Of a stretch of 64,000 nt of DNA, positions 55,804-64,000 are shown piece after piece. Made by a program: the position numbers and the translations under genes. The notes under the pieces were generated by a model. The model saw nothing but the letters and a program-made list of their open reading frames with translations, was not told the origin of the DNA and ran no database searches. The DNA lies in the NCBI GenBank assembly GCA_903825315.1, contig CAIKAD010000001.1:310001-374000 (forward strand), given 5' to 3'. How positions within the stretch are numbered: position 1 is the first letter of the stretch; each line of letters opens with the position of its first letter. Source of the DNA: an uncultured Candidatus Peregrinibacteria bacterium. Its GTDB lineage: Bacteria; Patescibacteriota; Gracilibacteria; Peribacterales; Peribacteraceae.

Positions 55804-56844
55804 TTATTGCTGAAGAATCAGGGTTCCATTCGTTCCCATGGCATTGATATCTTGCTGCACTCCCGCCTGCGCATCCACAGGGACGGCGGTACTTTGCTGT
55901 GCTGTTGCATCGTTATCCCCGGAGAGCTGGCTTACGGTTATGTTGTTCGCGGAAACCGCGTCCAGTCCCGCGCTTACGTTGGTATTCACCTGTGCTCCGC
56001 CCTGCACGCCACTCACTCCTCCCGCGACGGAACCGGATCCTGTGGAGGGGGAAGTTCCGTTGATCTGTACGACGCCGTTCGTGTTATGGGAGGAGGCATT
56101 GATAGTCTGGCTGGCGTTGGTCGTGGCGCTGGCAGAGGGATTGGCGACCTGCGTGCAGTTGCTTCCGCACGTCTGGGAGATGGTGATGGTATTGAAAGTG
56201 TTGATGGTCTGGTTGGCGTTCACCGTGGTGGTGGATACCGGATGGAAGTCGATAAAGTGGTCGTACGTGTTGGTTGCATACTCCGCTGCCTGATGGATCA
56301 CGTGTAGGGGTGTTGCAGCCGTCCCGTATGATGGGGTGATGTACTGCATCGGACGCACTTCTTGATTCAGTACAGGTGCTGTAGAGGAGGGGAGTAGTCC
56401 CGGAGGCAATTCATGCTGAATCACGGGTGACGTAACCGGGATGACGGGCATGGATGGTTGCTGCGGTTCGGCTTGCGAGAGGAGGACCGGCGCGTCCAGA
56501 TCAATATCCGGTATATGGGCGAATGATCCTTTCCATCCCGTATCGGGTGAATTCACTCCCTGCTCATTCGCTGGAAGGGCAGAGAGCCACTCCGGTGGTA
56601 TGGAGAGGAGAAAGTTGTGCCATGCGTTCTGCGTGAGCGGGCTCGCGAACTGCAGAGTGCTCCAAGGTACAGCAATCAGCGGTCCTGTGTATGATCCTGC
56701 CGTAGCGACCTGCGGGGACAAGATCAGAGGAGCAATTGCCGTTGCTGTGAAGCTTAGAAGAACCGTAACCCGCGCGGCTATGCGCCGGAGCGTCCCCTGT
56801 ACCTCACGGACGGTCCCCGCACCCGCGCTACTGAACATGCGCAT
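55804..56844 (-). CDS. Secreted Asn/Gln/Thr/Ser-rich repeat protein
   Basis: ATG 56844 gives 346 residues with a long signal peptide (RRIAARVTVLLSFTATAIAP, cleavage near QVATA). The middle is proline-rich. The C-terminal half contains repeated polar strands such as NANQTINTFNTITISQ, NASQTINASSHNTN, VQINGT and the final VQQDINAMGTNGTLILQQ. The alternating Asn/Gln/Ser with hydrophobic residues resembles curlin-type amyloid or beta-helix repeats. It is probably an extracellular fibre or matrix protein. No sorting motif is seen. It is divergent from atpD and 38 bases upstream of the SLH gene on the same strand. Confidence 0.7.
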   Translation of the reverse strand: MRMFSSAGAGTVREVQGTLRRIAARVTVLLSFTATAIAPLILSPQVATAGSYTGPLIAVPWSTLQFASPLTQNAWHNFLLSIPPEWLSALPANEQGVNSPDTGWKGSFAHIPDIDLDAPVLLSQAEPQQPSMPVIPVTSPVIQHELPPGLLPSSTAPVLNQEVRPMQYITPSYGTAATPLHVIHQAAEYATNTYDHFIDFHPVSTTTVNANQTINTFNTITISQTCGSNCTQVANPSASATTNASQTINASSHNTNGVVQINGTSPSTGSGSVAGGVSGVQGGAQVNTNVSAGLDAVSANNITVSQLSGDNDATAQQSTAVPVDAQAGVQQDINAMGTNGTLILQQ

Positions 56845-56971
56845 AGAGTGAGAAAGGAAGGAATCGCCTGCGAAGACGCGGGAATGACAGCTTTCCTTAC
56901 AGAATTTTGATTTGACCCTTGGCAAGGAAAATTTCCTGCCCTACCATGGTTCGGCCGTTTTATACCCTTAA

Positions 56972-58348
<1,377 letters not shown>

Positions 58349-58391
58349 GTTTGTACCATATTCCGAATTCTTGATTCCAGATTCTCATCCG

Positions 58392-58820
58392 ATGCTCCGC
58401 TTTCAACTCATAACGCCGGATAAAATCCTCTACGAAGGCGACGCAGAGTCTGTCTCGCTCCCCACCCCGCAGGGCGAGATCACCGTGCTGCCGCATCACA
58501 TCCCGCTGATTTCCATCGTTATTCCGGGATCGATCCTCGTACGCGGCAAGGAGGAGCATATATTCGCTGTGTCGCGTGGCGTGGTGGAGATCGACGGCAC
58601 GTCGCTCCGCGTCCTTGCGGACACGGCGGATCGTGCCGATGAGTTGGTGGAAGAAGCCGTGGAGCACGCGAAGAAGGAGGCTGAGCGTCTTCAAAAAGAG
58701 AAGCGTGACGATGCCGAAGGCTTTGCCGAAGCAACGGCCATCATGGAGCGGGAGATCGGCAAACTCGCGGCGTTGCGCAGGAAGAAGGCGCGCGGAAAGA
58801 CGCCGAGGATCGAGCAATAA
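58392..58820 (+). CDS. atpC: ATP synthase F1 subunit epsilon
   Basis: ATG 58392 gives 142 residues starting MLRFQLITPDKILYEGDAES. The beta-sandwich signature is intact (PTPQGEITVLPHHIPLISIV, GVVEIDGTSLRVLADTADRA), followed by the C-terminal helical hairpin that regulates the motor. It sits 43 bases after atpD; the spacer contains a short GAATTCTTGATTC word of the AT-rich repeat type. The next ATP synthase gene is 700 bases downstream, after a minus-strand gene. Confidence 0.94.
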   Translation: MLRFQLITPDKILYEGDAESVSLPTPQGEITVLPHHIPLISIVIPGSILVRGKEEHIFAVSRGVVEIDGTSLRVLADTADRADELVEEAVEHAKKEAERLQKEKRDDAEGFAEATAIMEREIGKLAALRRKKARGKTPRIEQ

Positions 58821-59017
58821 CCAACGATGCTACATTCCAATGACCCTCGTTCATCCCTTCATTTTGCCTGTCATCTGATGAGAGCTACGGATGGGCAGGC
58901 CAAAACGGTCTCGGTATTGGGTGAAGCGTACTGTGAGGTGTTTGCATATGAAAAAAGGAGCAGGTCGACGATGTCGGCCTACTCCCGGTTCCCCTCCGGC
59001 GTATCTACCCAAGGGAG

Positions 59018-59392
59018 TCAGTGGGGCATGGGCGGATCGATGTACAATGCAAGGATATCCTTTTCGTCCTCCACATTCTCCAGCAGAACACAGGAGTCTG
59101 CCGGGCTGTCATTCTCATGGTAGAGGTACCAGACGATGCACTTTCTTCCCGGTAATCTGATCACCCGCACCGCTATGTACGGATTTCCTTGTTTAACGTA
59201 GAGGTGCTTCCAGTGGTTTTTCTGGGCAGCAAACGAAGTCTCGATTTGAGAAAGGGATACTCTGGCAAGGGGGACATCGATGGTTTGATTGCCACCCCTC
59301 ATGCGAATCATGAGCGTTCCGCGAAGCTCTCCTTGGTTTTCTACGAGTCGGAAGCTGTGGGGACTGCCCCACGTCAGTACAAGCGACTGCAT
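59018..59392 (-). CDS. Hypothetical beta-rich protein inside the ATP synthase cluster
   Basis: The product is 124 residues on the opposite strand to its neighbours. The start ATG 59392 is preceded by a perfect AAAGGAG ribosome binding site 6 bases away, one of the clearest in the window, so the gene is probably real. The sequence is beta-rich (LRGTLMIRMRGGNQTIDVPLA; YIAVRVIRLPGRKCIVWYLY) with no signal or membrane segment. Family unknown. The 197 bases between atpC and this gene hold no other gene. Confidence 0.65.
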   Translation of the reverse strand: MQSLVLTWGSPHSFRLVENQGELRGTLMIRMRGGNQTIDVPLARVSLSQIETSFAAQKNHWKHLYVKQGNPYIAVRVIRLPGRKCIVWYLYHENDSPADSCVLLENVEDEKDILALYIDPPMPH

Positions 59393-59523
59393 GCAATGCT
59401 CCTTTGGGCAATAGAGTAGGGAGGGGGATCTAGTCCCCTCATGATTAGGGTACAGAAAGGACCAGATGACTCCCTACGAATTGATGATGTGAATGAGCAA
59501 AGGCGATAGAGTACACTATTTGC

Positions 59524-59790
59524 ATGGCCGATCAATTACCGAAAGAACCGCAAATGGAGAAAAAGGAGGAGGGGATTCGCCAGGCTCTCATGCTCGCCGT
59601 GCAGCTCGTGTGGGATATGGGCTGGATCATCGCGATCCCGGCTGTCGCATTCGGCTTTGGTGGAGCGTACGTCGACAGGACCCTCGGAACATCACCAGTC
59701 TTCATCCTGCTCGGCCTCGCGTTAGCGCTTGTTCTCTCCTTTCTCGGCGTGAAGAGGAAGCTGAAGGAAATACTGGAGAAGAGGTTTTAA
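59524..59790 (+). CDS. AtpI/AtpZ-like F0 assembly protein
   Basis: The product is 88 residues. It has two membrane helices (GWIIAIPAVAFGFGGAYVDR and VFILLGLALALVLSFLGV) joined by a short turn with Gly and Asp (GGAYVDRTLGTSP), the layout of AtpI/AtpZ-type (putative F0F1-ATPase subunit, Ca2+/Mg2+ transport) proteins, which help assemble the c ring. It precedes atpB as in many atp operons, although a minus-strand gene lies between. Distinguishing AtpI from AtpZ needs an alignment. Confidence 0.75.
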   Translation: MADQLPKEPQMEKKEEGIRQALMLAVQLVWDMGWIIAIPAVAFGFGGAYVDRTLGTSPVFILLGLALALVLSFLGVKRKLKEILEKRF

Positions 59791-59837
59791 GGTACTATTT
59801 TGCGGAAGCTGTTCTCGACTGCATTGATGGTCAATCA

Positions 59838-60194
59838 TTAGTCTGCGTCCGGATCATGCGGGGTCATTATGGAAAAGTATCTTCTTCTGATTTCCTCGAC
59901 CAATTCCAAACCGTTTGCGACGAATTTTGTCCCTTCAGGAAGTGTTCCAGGTTTCAAATTCTGGAGTGTCGTTTCAATGTAACCGGGAATTTGGGCCGAA
60001 ACTGTATCTGGAAGCGTCAGCACTGCCGATTCAGATAATTCCACAAAGCGAAATCCCAGCTTCGCAGCAGCCTCCCGAAGAGAATGAGCTTCGATGACAG
60101 CTACAATAGTTCCGCGGTTATTTGAATCTTCGAAACCATTAAGGTGGCGTACGGGAGCTTGGCGATTGATGCAATGTGCTTCAACGGAGAACAT
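59838..60194 (-). CDS. Hypothetical protein between the AtpI-like gene and atpB
   Basis: The product is 118 residues on the minus strand. It has a mixed alpha/beta pattern (GTIVAVIEAHSLREAAAKLG; FRFVELSESAVLTLPDTVSA) and no membrane segment. The first part loosely resembles a small regulatory or Rossmann-like domain but no family is assigned. No clear Shine-Dalgarno was found. Coding style supports it moderately. Confidence 0.5.
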   Translation of the reverse strand: MFSVEAHCINRQAPVRHLNGFEDSNNRGTIVAVIEAHSLREAAAKLGFRFVELSESAVLTLPDTVSAQIPGYIETTLQNLKPGTLPEGTKFVANGLELVEEIRRRYFSIMTPHDPDAD

Positions 60195-60312
60195 GATTGA
60201 AAAGGGATAAAAGGCGTCACTCTACATTGTTCAAATGGATCATCAATCCTATCAGGATCTTCATGGAAGGGGCAGCTGAAGGTGATTTGGGAACAGAGTG
60301 TGTTAATCATAA

Positions 60313-60355
60313 GAATGGCAATTATCCATTTTCAATTATCCATTATCCATTACAA
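60313..60355. repeat. AT-rich short-word repeat upstream of atpB
   Basis: Words ATTATCCATT and CAATTATCCA are repeated three times in about 40 bases, just upstream of the atpB start. It is similar in style to 11041-11075 and to the AT-rich inverted repeats elsewhere. Confidence 0.55.
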
Positions 60356-60365
60356 TCGTCCCGCT

Positions 60366-61190
60366 ATGGCCTCTGTTGAAGCCCCCACACTGGCATCCGA
60401 AACCATTGCCCACATCGGGTCGTTCCCCGTCCGGAACACGCTGATCATGGCTTGGATTGCGGTGGCGGTTCTCGTGATCGTGGCGCTCCTCACCCGTGCG
60501 ACAAAGTACAAAGAGGTTCCGGGGCGGTTCCAGGGCTTTATGGAAATGATCGTGGAGGGGTTCTTCAACTTTTGGGATTCCGTTGTCGGCGACAAAAAGC
60601 AGACGCGGGCGTTCTTCCCGCTCGTCACCACTATTTTCATCTTCCTCGCTACGGCGAACTGGATGGGCATTTTCCCGGGCGTGGGGAGCATTACCATTCC
60701 CGAGGAACTCCACGGCGAGATCATCAATGTGCCGATCTTCCGCTCCATGAACGCCGACGTAAACATGACGCTCGCCGTTGCGCTCATCTCCGTCATCTCC
60801 ACACAGGTGTTCGGCATCGCGGCTCTGGGCATTCTCCCCTATGCCGGCAAGTTCTTTGTTCCGCCATGGAAAGATCCTGTGGGTACGTTTATTGGCATTC
60901 TCGAGCTTATCGCTGAATTCGCGAAGATCATCAGCTTTTCCTTCCGTCTCTTCGGCAACATTTTTGCCGGCGAAGTGCTTCTCGTCGTCATTTCGTTTCT
61001 CATGCCCTACGTTGCTCCCATTCCATTCCTCGGGCTGGAGATCTTCGTCGGTTTCATCCAGGCGCTGGTGTTCTCGATGCTGACGCTTGTATTCCTCAAG
61101 ATGGCAGTAACCGCACATGGCGGCCATGATGAGCATGAGGAAGGGCATGGCCATCACGGTCAGCTGGCGCATGAGACCGCTCATGCGTGA
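60366..61190 (+). CDS. atpB: ATP synthase F0 subunit a
   Basis: The product is 274 residues. ATG 60366 is chosen because the longer open frame upstream is repeat sequence. It has five to six membrane helices. The essential arginine is Arg194 in FRLFGNIFAGE. Other conserved blocks are FFPLVTTIFIFLATANWMG and LELIAEFAKIISFSFRLFGN. The C-terminus carries a histidine-rich tail (HGGHDEHEEGHGHHGQ) that is not typical of subunit a and may bind metal. With atpE, atpF and atpH it forms the F0 part of the operon. Confidence 0.96.
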   Translation: MASVEAPTLASETIAHIGSFPVRNTLIMAWIAVAVLVIVALLTRATKYKEVPGRFQGFMEMIVEGFFNFWDSVVGDKKQTRAFFPLVTTIFIFLATANWMGIFPGVGSITIPEELHGEIINVPIFRSMNADVNMTLAVALISVISTQVFGIAALGILPYAGKFFVPPWKDPVGTFIGILELIAEFAKIISFSFRLFGNIFAGEVLLVVISFLMPYVAPIPFLGLEIFVGFIQALVFSMLTLVFLKMAVTAHGGHDEHEEGHGHHGQLAHETAHA

Positions 61191-61339
61191 GTGTGAGGCG
61201 AGGTCGTTCATCAGAAATCACTGCAAAGTGGCTTTTTGATCAAATAATTTGAAACAAGGTTCCCTCTTAGACCCTTGATTCCCCATTGACACATCTCTAC
61301 ACTCTTCGCGCAAATTTCTACCCCCCTACCCACTTTTCT

Positions 61340-61615
61340 ATGCCAGCAGAAGTCGCAGAGGTCGCCACACAGGCTGTTGCAGCCGGCGGGTCTCTCTTGT
61401 CCGACAAGAACGCTTTCGTGGCCGCCACGATGGTGTTTGGTTCCGTCATGCCCGCCTTCGCCATCGGTTGGATTTCCAGCAAAGCGATGGAGGCTATCGG
61501 CCGCAACCCGGAAGCAGCGTCCAAGATTCAGACCGCACTCGTTCTTACGGTCGCATTCGCGGAAGCCATTGCCATTTACTCACTCGTGGTCGCTCTCATC
61601 ATTAAGTTCGTCTAA
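61340..61615 (+). CDS. atpE: ATP synthase F0 subunit c
   Basis: ATG 61340 gives 91 residues with two membrane helices. The ion-binding carboxylate is Glu75 in TVAFAEAIAIYSLVVALI. The loop AMEAIGRNPEAASK is canonical. The first helix (VAATMVFGSVMPAFAIGWIS) lacks the GxGxGxGxG packing motif that most c subunits have. No glutamine typical of sodium-binding rings is seen, so protons are the likely ion, though this needs modelling. The c subunit is made in many copies per ring, so a hairpin after it may be relevant to its expression. Confidence 0.92.
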   Translation: MPAEVAEVATQAVAAGGSLLSDKNAFVAATMVFGSVMPAFAIGWISSKAMEAIGRNPEAASKIQTALVLTVAFAEAIAIYSLVVALIIKFV

Positions 61616-61636
61616 TCTGACCGGTTTGATATTTTC

Positions 61637-61675
61637 TCGCGGCTGCGCCGCGAACCGCGTCTCACCGAGGCGCGG
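61637..61675 (+). promoter_or_regulatory. Two hairpins between atpE and atpF
   Basis: TCGCGGC-TGC-GCCGCGA (61637-61653) is a perfect 7-bp stem. It is followed by CCGCG-11-CGCGG (61655-61675). There is no T-run, so this is not a typical terminator; it may slow read-through or protect the atpE message. Confidence 0.55.
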
Positions 61676-61692
61676 CTACGAACGTCTCTGCC

Positions 61693-62199
61693 ATGGAATT
61701 ATTGGATAAATTAGGCATCAACGTTGGGCTGCTCATCGCGCAGATCGTAAACTTTGGGATCGTCGTGGGAGCGCTCACGTTCCTCGTCTACAGACCGATT
61801 CTCAACCTCCTCGACCAGCGAAGCGAACGCATTCGCAAGGCGCTGGAGGATGCCAAGAAGATTGAGCTGCAGAAGGAGGAGATGGAGAAATTTAAGCAGG
61901 AACAGATGAAGAGGATCGATACGGAGATGGGTACGCTGCTCGAGCGCGGGAAAAAAGAGGCGGAGGAGACCCGCCAGCAGCTTGTTGCCGCAGCGCAGCA
62001 GGAGGCGGATCGTATCCTCAAACGAGGCGAGCAGCAGCTCAAGGAGGAGCGCGAGCGTGTGCTCGGCGAAGTGCAGGGCAATGTGGCGCAGATGATTGTC
62101 CGCATGACGGAAAAGATCCTGGAGCGCGAGTGGTCACCGGCTGACCAAAAGAAGCGCATTGCCGACCTTACCAAAGAACTTTCCTCTTCGATGCAATGA
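61693..62199 (+). CDS. atpF: ATP synthase F0 subunit b
   Basis: The product is 168 residues. One N-terminal membrane helix (VGLLIAQIVNFGIVVGALTF) is followed by the RPILNLLDQRSERIRKALED segment and a long coiled coil that forms the peripheral stalk. The next gene overlaps its stop by four bases (ATGA). Confidence 0.93.
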   Translation: MELLDKLGINVGLLIAQIVNFGIVVGALTFLVYRPILNLLDQRSERIRKALEDAKKIELQKEEMEKFKQEQMKRIDTEMGTLLERGKKEAEETRQQLVAAAQQEADRILKRGEQQLKEERERVLGEVQGNVAQMIVRMTEKILEREWSPADQKKRIADLTKELSSSMQ

Positions 62200-62594
62200 A
62201 GATTTCCGCAGAAGACATTGCGCGCGCGCTTATTGAGACCTGCCAAGGGCTCACCGAGAAGCAATGCGCAGAAGCTGCGGATGCGGCGCTGGAGGCGCTC
62301 CGGAAGAACGGGCTAACCCGAGCAGTTCGGACATTCCCGCGCGTTGTCAGACGGGAGATGGAGCGCCAGGGAACCGTTTTCGCGGAACTCACGACGCCTT
62401 CCCATGACAGTGAAGCAGAAGGAATCCGTGCAGCTCTCGAGTCCGCCCTCAAGAAAAAAGTATCACTTTCCTGCAGGCACGATTCTTCCATTCTTGGCGG
62501 CGCTATTCTGCAAGTTCGCGATGATCGCTATGACGCATCCGTGCGCGGATCCCTGTCTCGCCTTCGTCAAACACTTTCCTCATCAGTGCATTGA
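62196..62594 (+). CDS. atpH: ATP synthase F1 subunit delta (short)
   Basis: The product is 132 residues, shorter than the usual 175-180. The N-terminal helical domain (MKISAEDIARALIETCQGLT...) is present but reduced. The C-terminal domain keeps the typical DSSILGGAILQVRDDRYDAS and VRGSLSRLRQTL. Delta links the b stalk to the top of F1. ATGA overlap with atpF; atpA follows 50 bases downstream. Confidence 0.85.
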   Translation: MKISAEDIARALIETCQGLTEKQCAEAADAALEALRKNGLTRAVRTFPRVVRREMERQGTVFAELTTPSHDSEAEGIRAALESALKKKVSLSCRHDSSILGGAILQVRDDRYDASVRGSLSRLRQTLSSSVH

Positions 62595-62644
62595 ATGCAG
62601 TCTCAAGATGACTGCCCCCTCAGCATTCTATTCCCCTAACTGTT

Positions 62645-64000
62645 ATGTCGCTCAGTCAGTCCTTGATTAAGACGCTCGAAGATCGCATCAGTTCGTTCAA
62701 GAAAGATGTGGGGCACGAGCATGTGGGCACTGTCACCGAAGTGGGTGACGGAATCGCCAAAGTCCACGGCCTCTCCCGCGTGGGATCGGCGGAAATGCTT
62801 GACTTCGGCAACGGGGTCATGGGAAGCGCCTTGAACCTGGGTGAGGATGAAGTGGGGGCCATCATTCTGGGCGACTTTACCAAGATCAAGGAAGGCGACA
62901 CCGTTAAAGCAACAGGTCAGATTCTCTCCGTTCCCGTGGGCGATGCACTCGTGGGACGCGTGGTGGATCCCCTCGGTGTGCCCAAGGACGGCGGACCGGC
63001 TATTCCGCATAAGCAGATGAATCCGGTGGAGAAGATCGCCCCGCGCGTCATCGAGCGCCAGGGTGTCAACACACCGCTCCAGACAGGGCTCGTAGCCATC
63101 GACTCCATGATTCCTATCGGGCGCGGACAGCGAGAACTTATCATCGGCGACCGCCAGACGGGAAAAACAGCCGTCGCCATTGATGCGATCATCAACCAGA
63201 AGGAGACGCAAAAAACCGACCGTCCCGTTACCTGTATCTACGTGGCGATCGGCCAGAAGGAATCCAAAGTTGCCAAAATTGTCGATACCCTTCGCAAGCA
63301 CGGTGCCATGGACTACACCATCGTGGTCTCGGCCGGTGCGGCGGAGCCCGCATCTCTTTCGTACATTGCCCCCTTTGCGGGGACGGCGATGGGCGAGTAT
63401 TTCCTCGACAAGGGGAAAGACGTTCTCATCGTCTACGATGACCTCTCCAAGCATGCCTGGGCGTACCGTCAAATTTCGCTGCTTTTGCGCCGTCCGCCCG
63501 GACGCGAGGCATACCCCGGCGACGTCTTCTACCTCCACTCCCGTCTCCTCGAGCGTGCGGTGTGTCTGAGCAAGGAGCGCGGCGGCGGTACCATTACGTC
63601 CCTGCCTATTATTGAGACGCAGGCAGGCGATGTGTCCGCGTACATTCCCACCAACGTCATTTCCATCACGGATGGGCAGATCTACCTGGAGTCCGATCTT
63701 TTCTATAAGGGCATTCGTCCTGCTCTCAACGTGGGCATTTCCGTATCCCGCGTCGGCTCTGCAGCCCAGCGCAAGTCTATGAAGAAAGTGGCGGGCAAGC
63801 TCAAGCTGGATCTGGCGCAGTACCGGGAACTCGCCGTGTTCGCGCAGTTCGGGTCCGACCTTGACGCAGCAACCAAGGCACAGCTGGAACGGGGCGCACG
63901 CCTGACTGAAATTCTCAAGCAGCGTCAGTTCGAACCGCTCTCAGTGGGCGAACAAGTTGCCATGATCTACGCCGGAACCAACGGGTATCTCGATAGTATT
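62645..64000 (+). CDS. atpA: ATP synthase F1 subunit alpha (3'-partial)
   Basis: The non-catalytic nucleotide-binding subunit runs off the right edge after 452 codons; a full subunit is about 500-510 residues. ATG 62645 gives [20 protein letters not shown]. The P-loop is GDRQTGKT (Lys174), with [20 protein letters not shown] and the arginine-finger block [20 protein letters not shown] (then VGSAAQ) intact. The gene for subunit gamma should follow outside the window. Confidence 0.97.
   Translation, partial: MSLSQSLIKTLEDRISSFKKDVGHEHVGTVTEVGDGIAKVHGLSRVGSAEMLDFGNGVMGSALNLGEDEVGAIILGDFTKIKEGDTVKATGQILSVPVGDALVGRVVDPLGVPKDGGPAIPHKQMNPVEKIAPRVIERQGVNTPLQTGLVAIDSMIPIGRGQRELIIGDRQTGKTAVAIDAIINQKETQKTDRPVTCIYVAIGQKESKVAKIVDTLRKHGAMDYTIVVSAGAAEPASLSYIAPFAGTAMGEYFLDKGKDVLIVYDDLSKHAWAYRQISLLLRRPPGREAYPGDVFYLHSRLLERAVCLSKERGGGTITSLPIIETQAGDVSAYIPTNVISITDGQIYLESDLFYKGIRPALNVGISVSRVGSAAQRKSMKKVAGKLKLDLAQYRELAVFAQFGSDLDAATKAQLERGARLTEILKQRQFEPLSVGEQVAMIYAGTNGYLDSI

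Overview
This 64 kb window is a gene-dense bacterial chromosome segment that uses the standard stop codons, including TGA. The gene style points to the Candidate Phyla Radiation (Patescibacteria), most likely a Peregrinibacteria/Peribacteria-like lineage. The signs are a Gram-positive-type S12, a B12-dependent ribonucleotide reductase, many large secreted or coiled-coil proteins of unknown function, several SLH-domain surface proteins with a sortase, and many promoters that sit almost on top of the start codon. The lineage is inferred from this style and no phylogeny was run. No rRNA, tRNA, CRISPR array, prophage or transposase gene was seen.

Layout. 1-6.4 kb: a co-directional set of large coiled-coil proteins of unknown function, closed by a terminator and a convergent membrane protein. 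7-11.4 kb: carA without carB, purN, a CofE-like ligase, a secreted protein, a zinc ribbon and a lipoprotein, separated by unusual repeats. 11.5-22.5 kb: another coiled-coil protein, then rpoC-rpsL-rpsG (without rpoB), a remnant of an rpsG 3' end, a strong terminator, a small gene and fusA. 22.5-31.5 kb: a TrpR-like regulator, a shortened RibD, nrdJ with apparent NrdR boxes, small proteins, an RNHCP zinc protein and ychF. 31.7-43 kb: an SLH-sortase fusion, a duplicated-domain protein, a HerA/TraD-like ATPase, a phospholipase D/cardiolipin synthase, a CheY-like receiver, a cysteine-rich repeat surface protein and an 846-residue effector-like protein with an HExxH motif. 43-46.6 kb: tsf, rpsB and glycyl-tRNA synthetase, all on the minus strand. 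46.9-54.4 kb: a PrsW-like intramembrane protease, an unknown partner, an SLH-PDZ-S41 protease, a DedA protein, an ECF sigma factor and a membrane-anchored candidate anti-sigma factor. 54.4-56.8 kb: two secreted surface proteins on the minus strand. 57-64 kb: the ATP synthase in the rearranged order D-C ... I/Z-B-E-F-H-A, running off the right edge.

Together the information-processing and energy genes form the conserved core, and the segments between them are devoted to the cell envelope. The 46.9-54.4 kb block is the most coherent candidate system. It holds the parts needed for regulated intramembrane proteolysis of an anti-sigma factor, next to SLH-anchored surface proteins that it might control.

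A second theme is a set of non-coding repeats. These include 9-base-periodic tracts, AT-rich inverted repeats (one type with a conserved GC core) and a MITE-like palindrome. They occupy spacers, and in one case a coding sequence.
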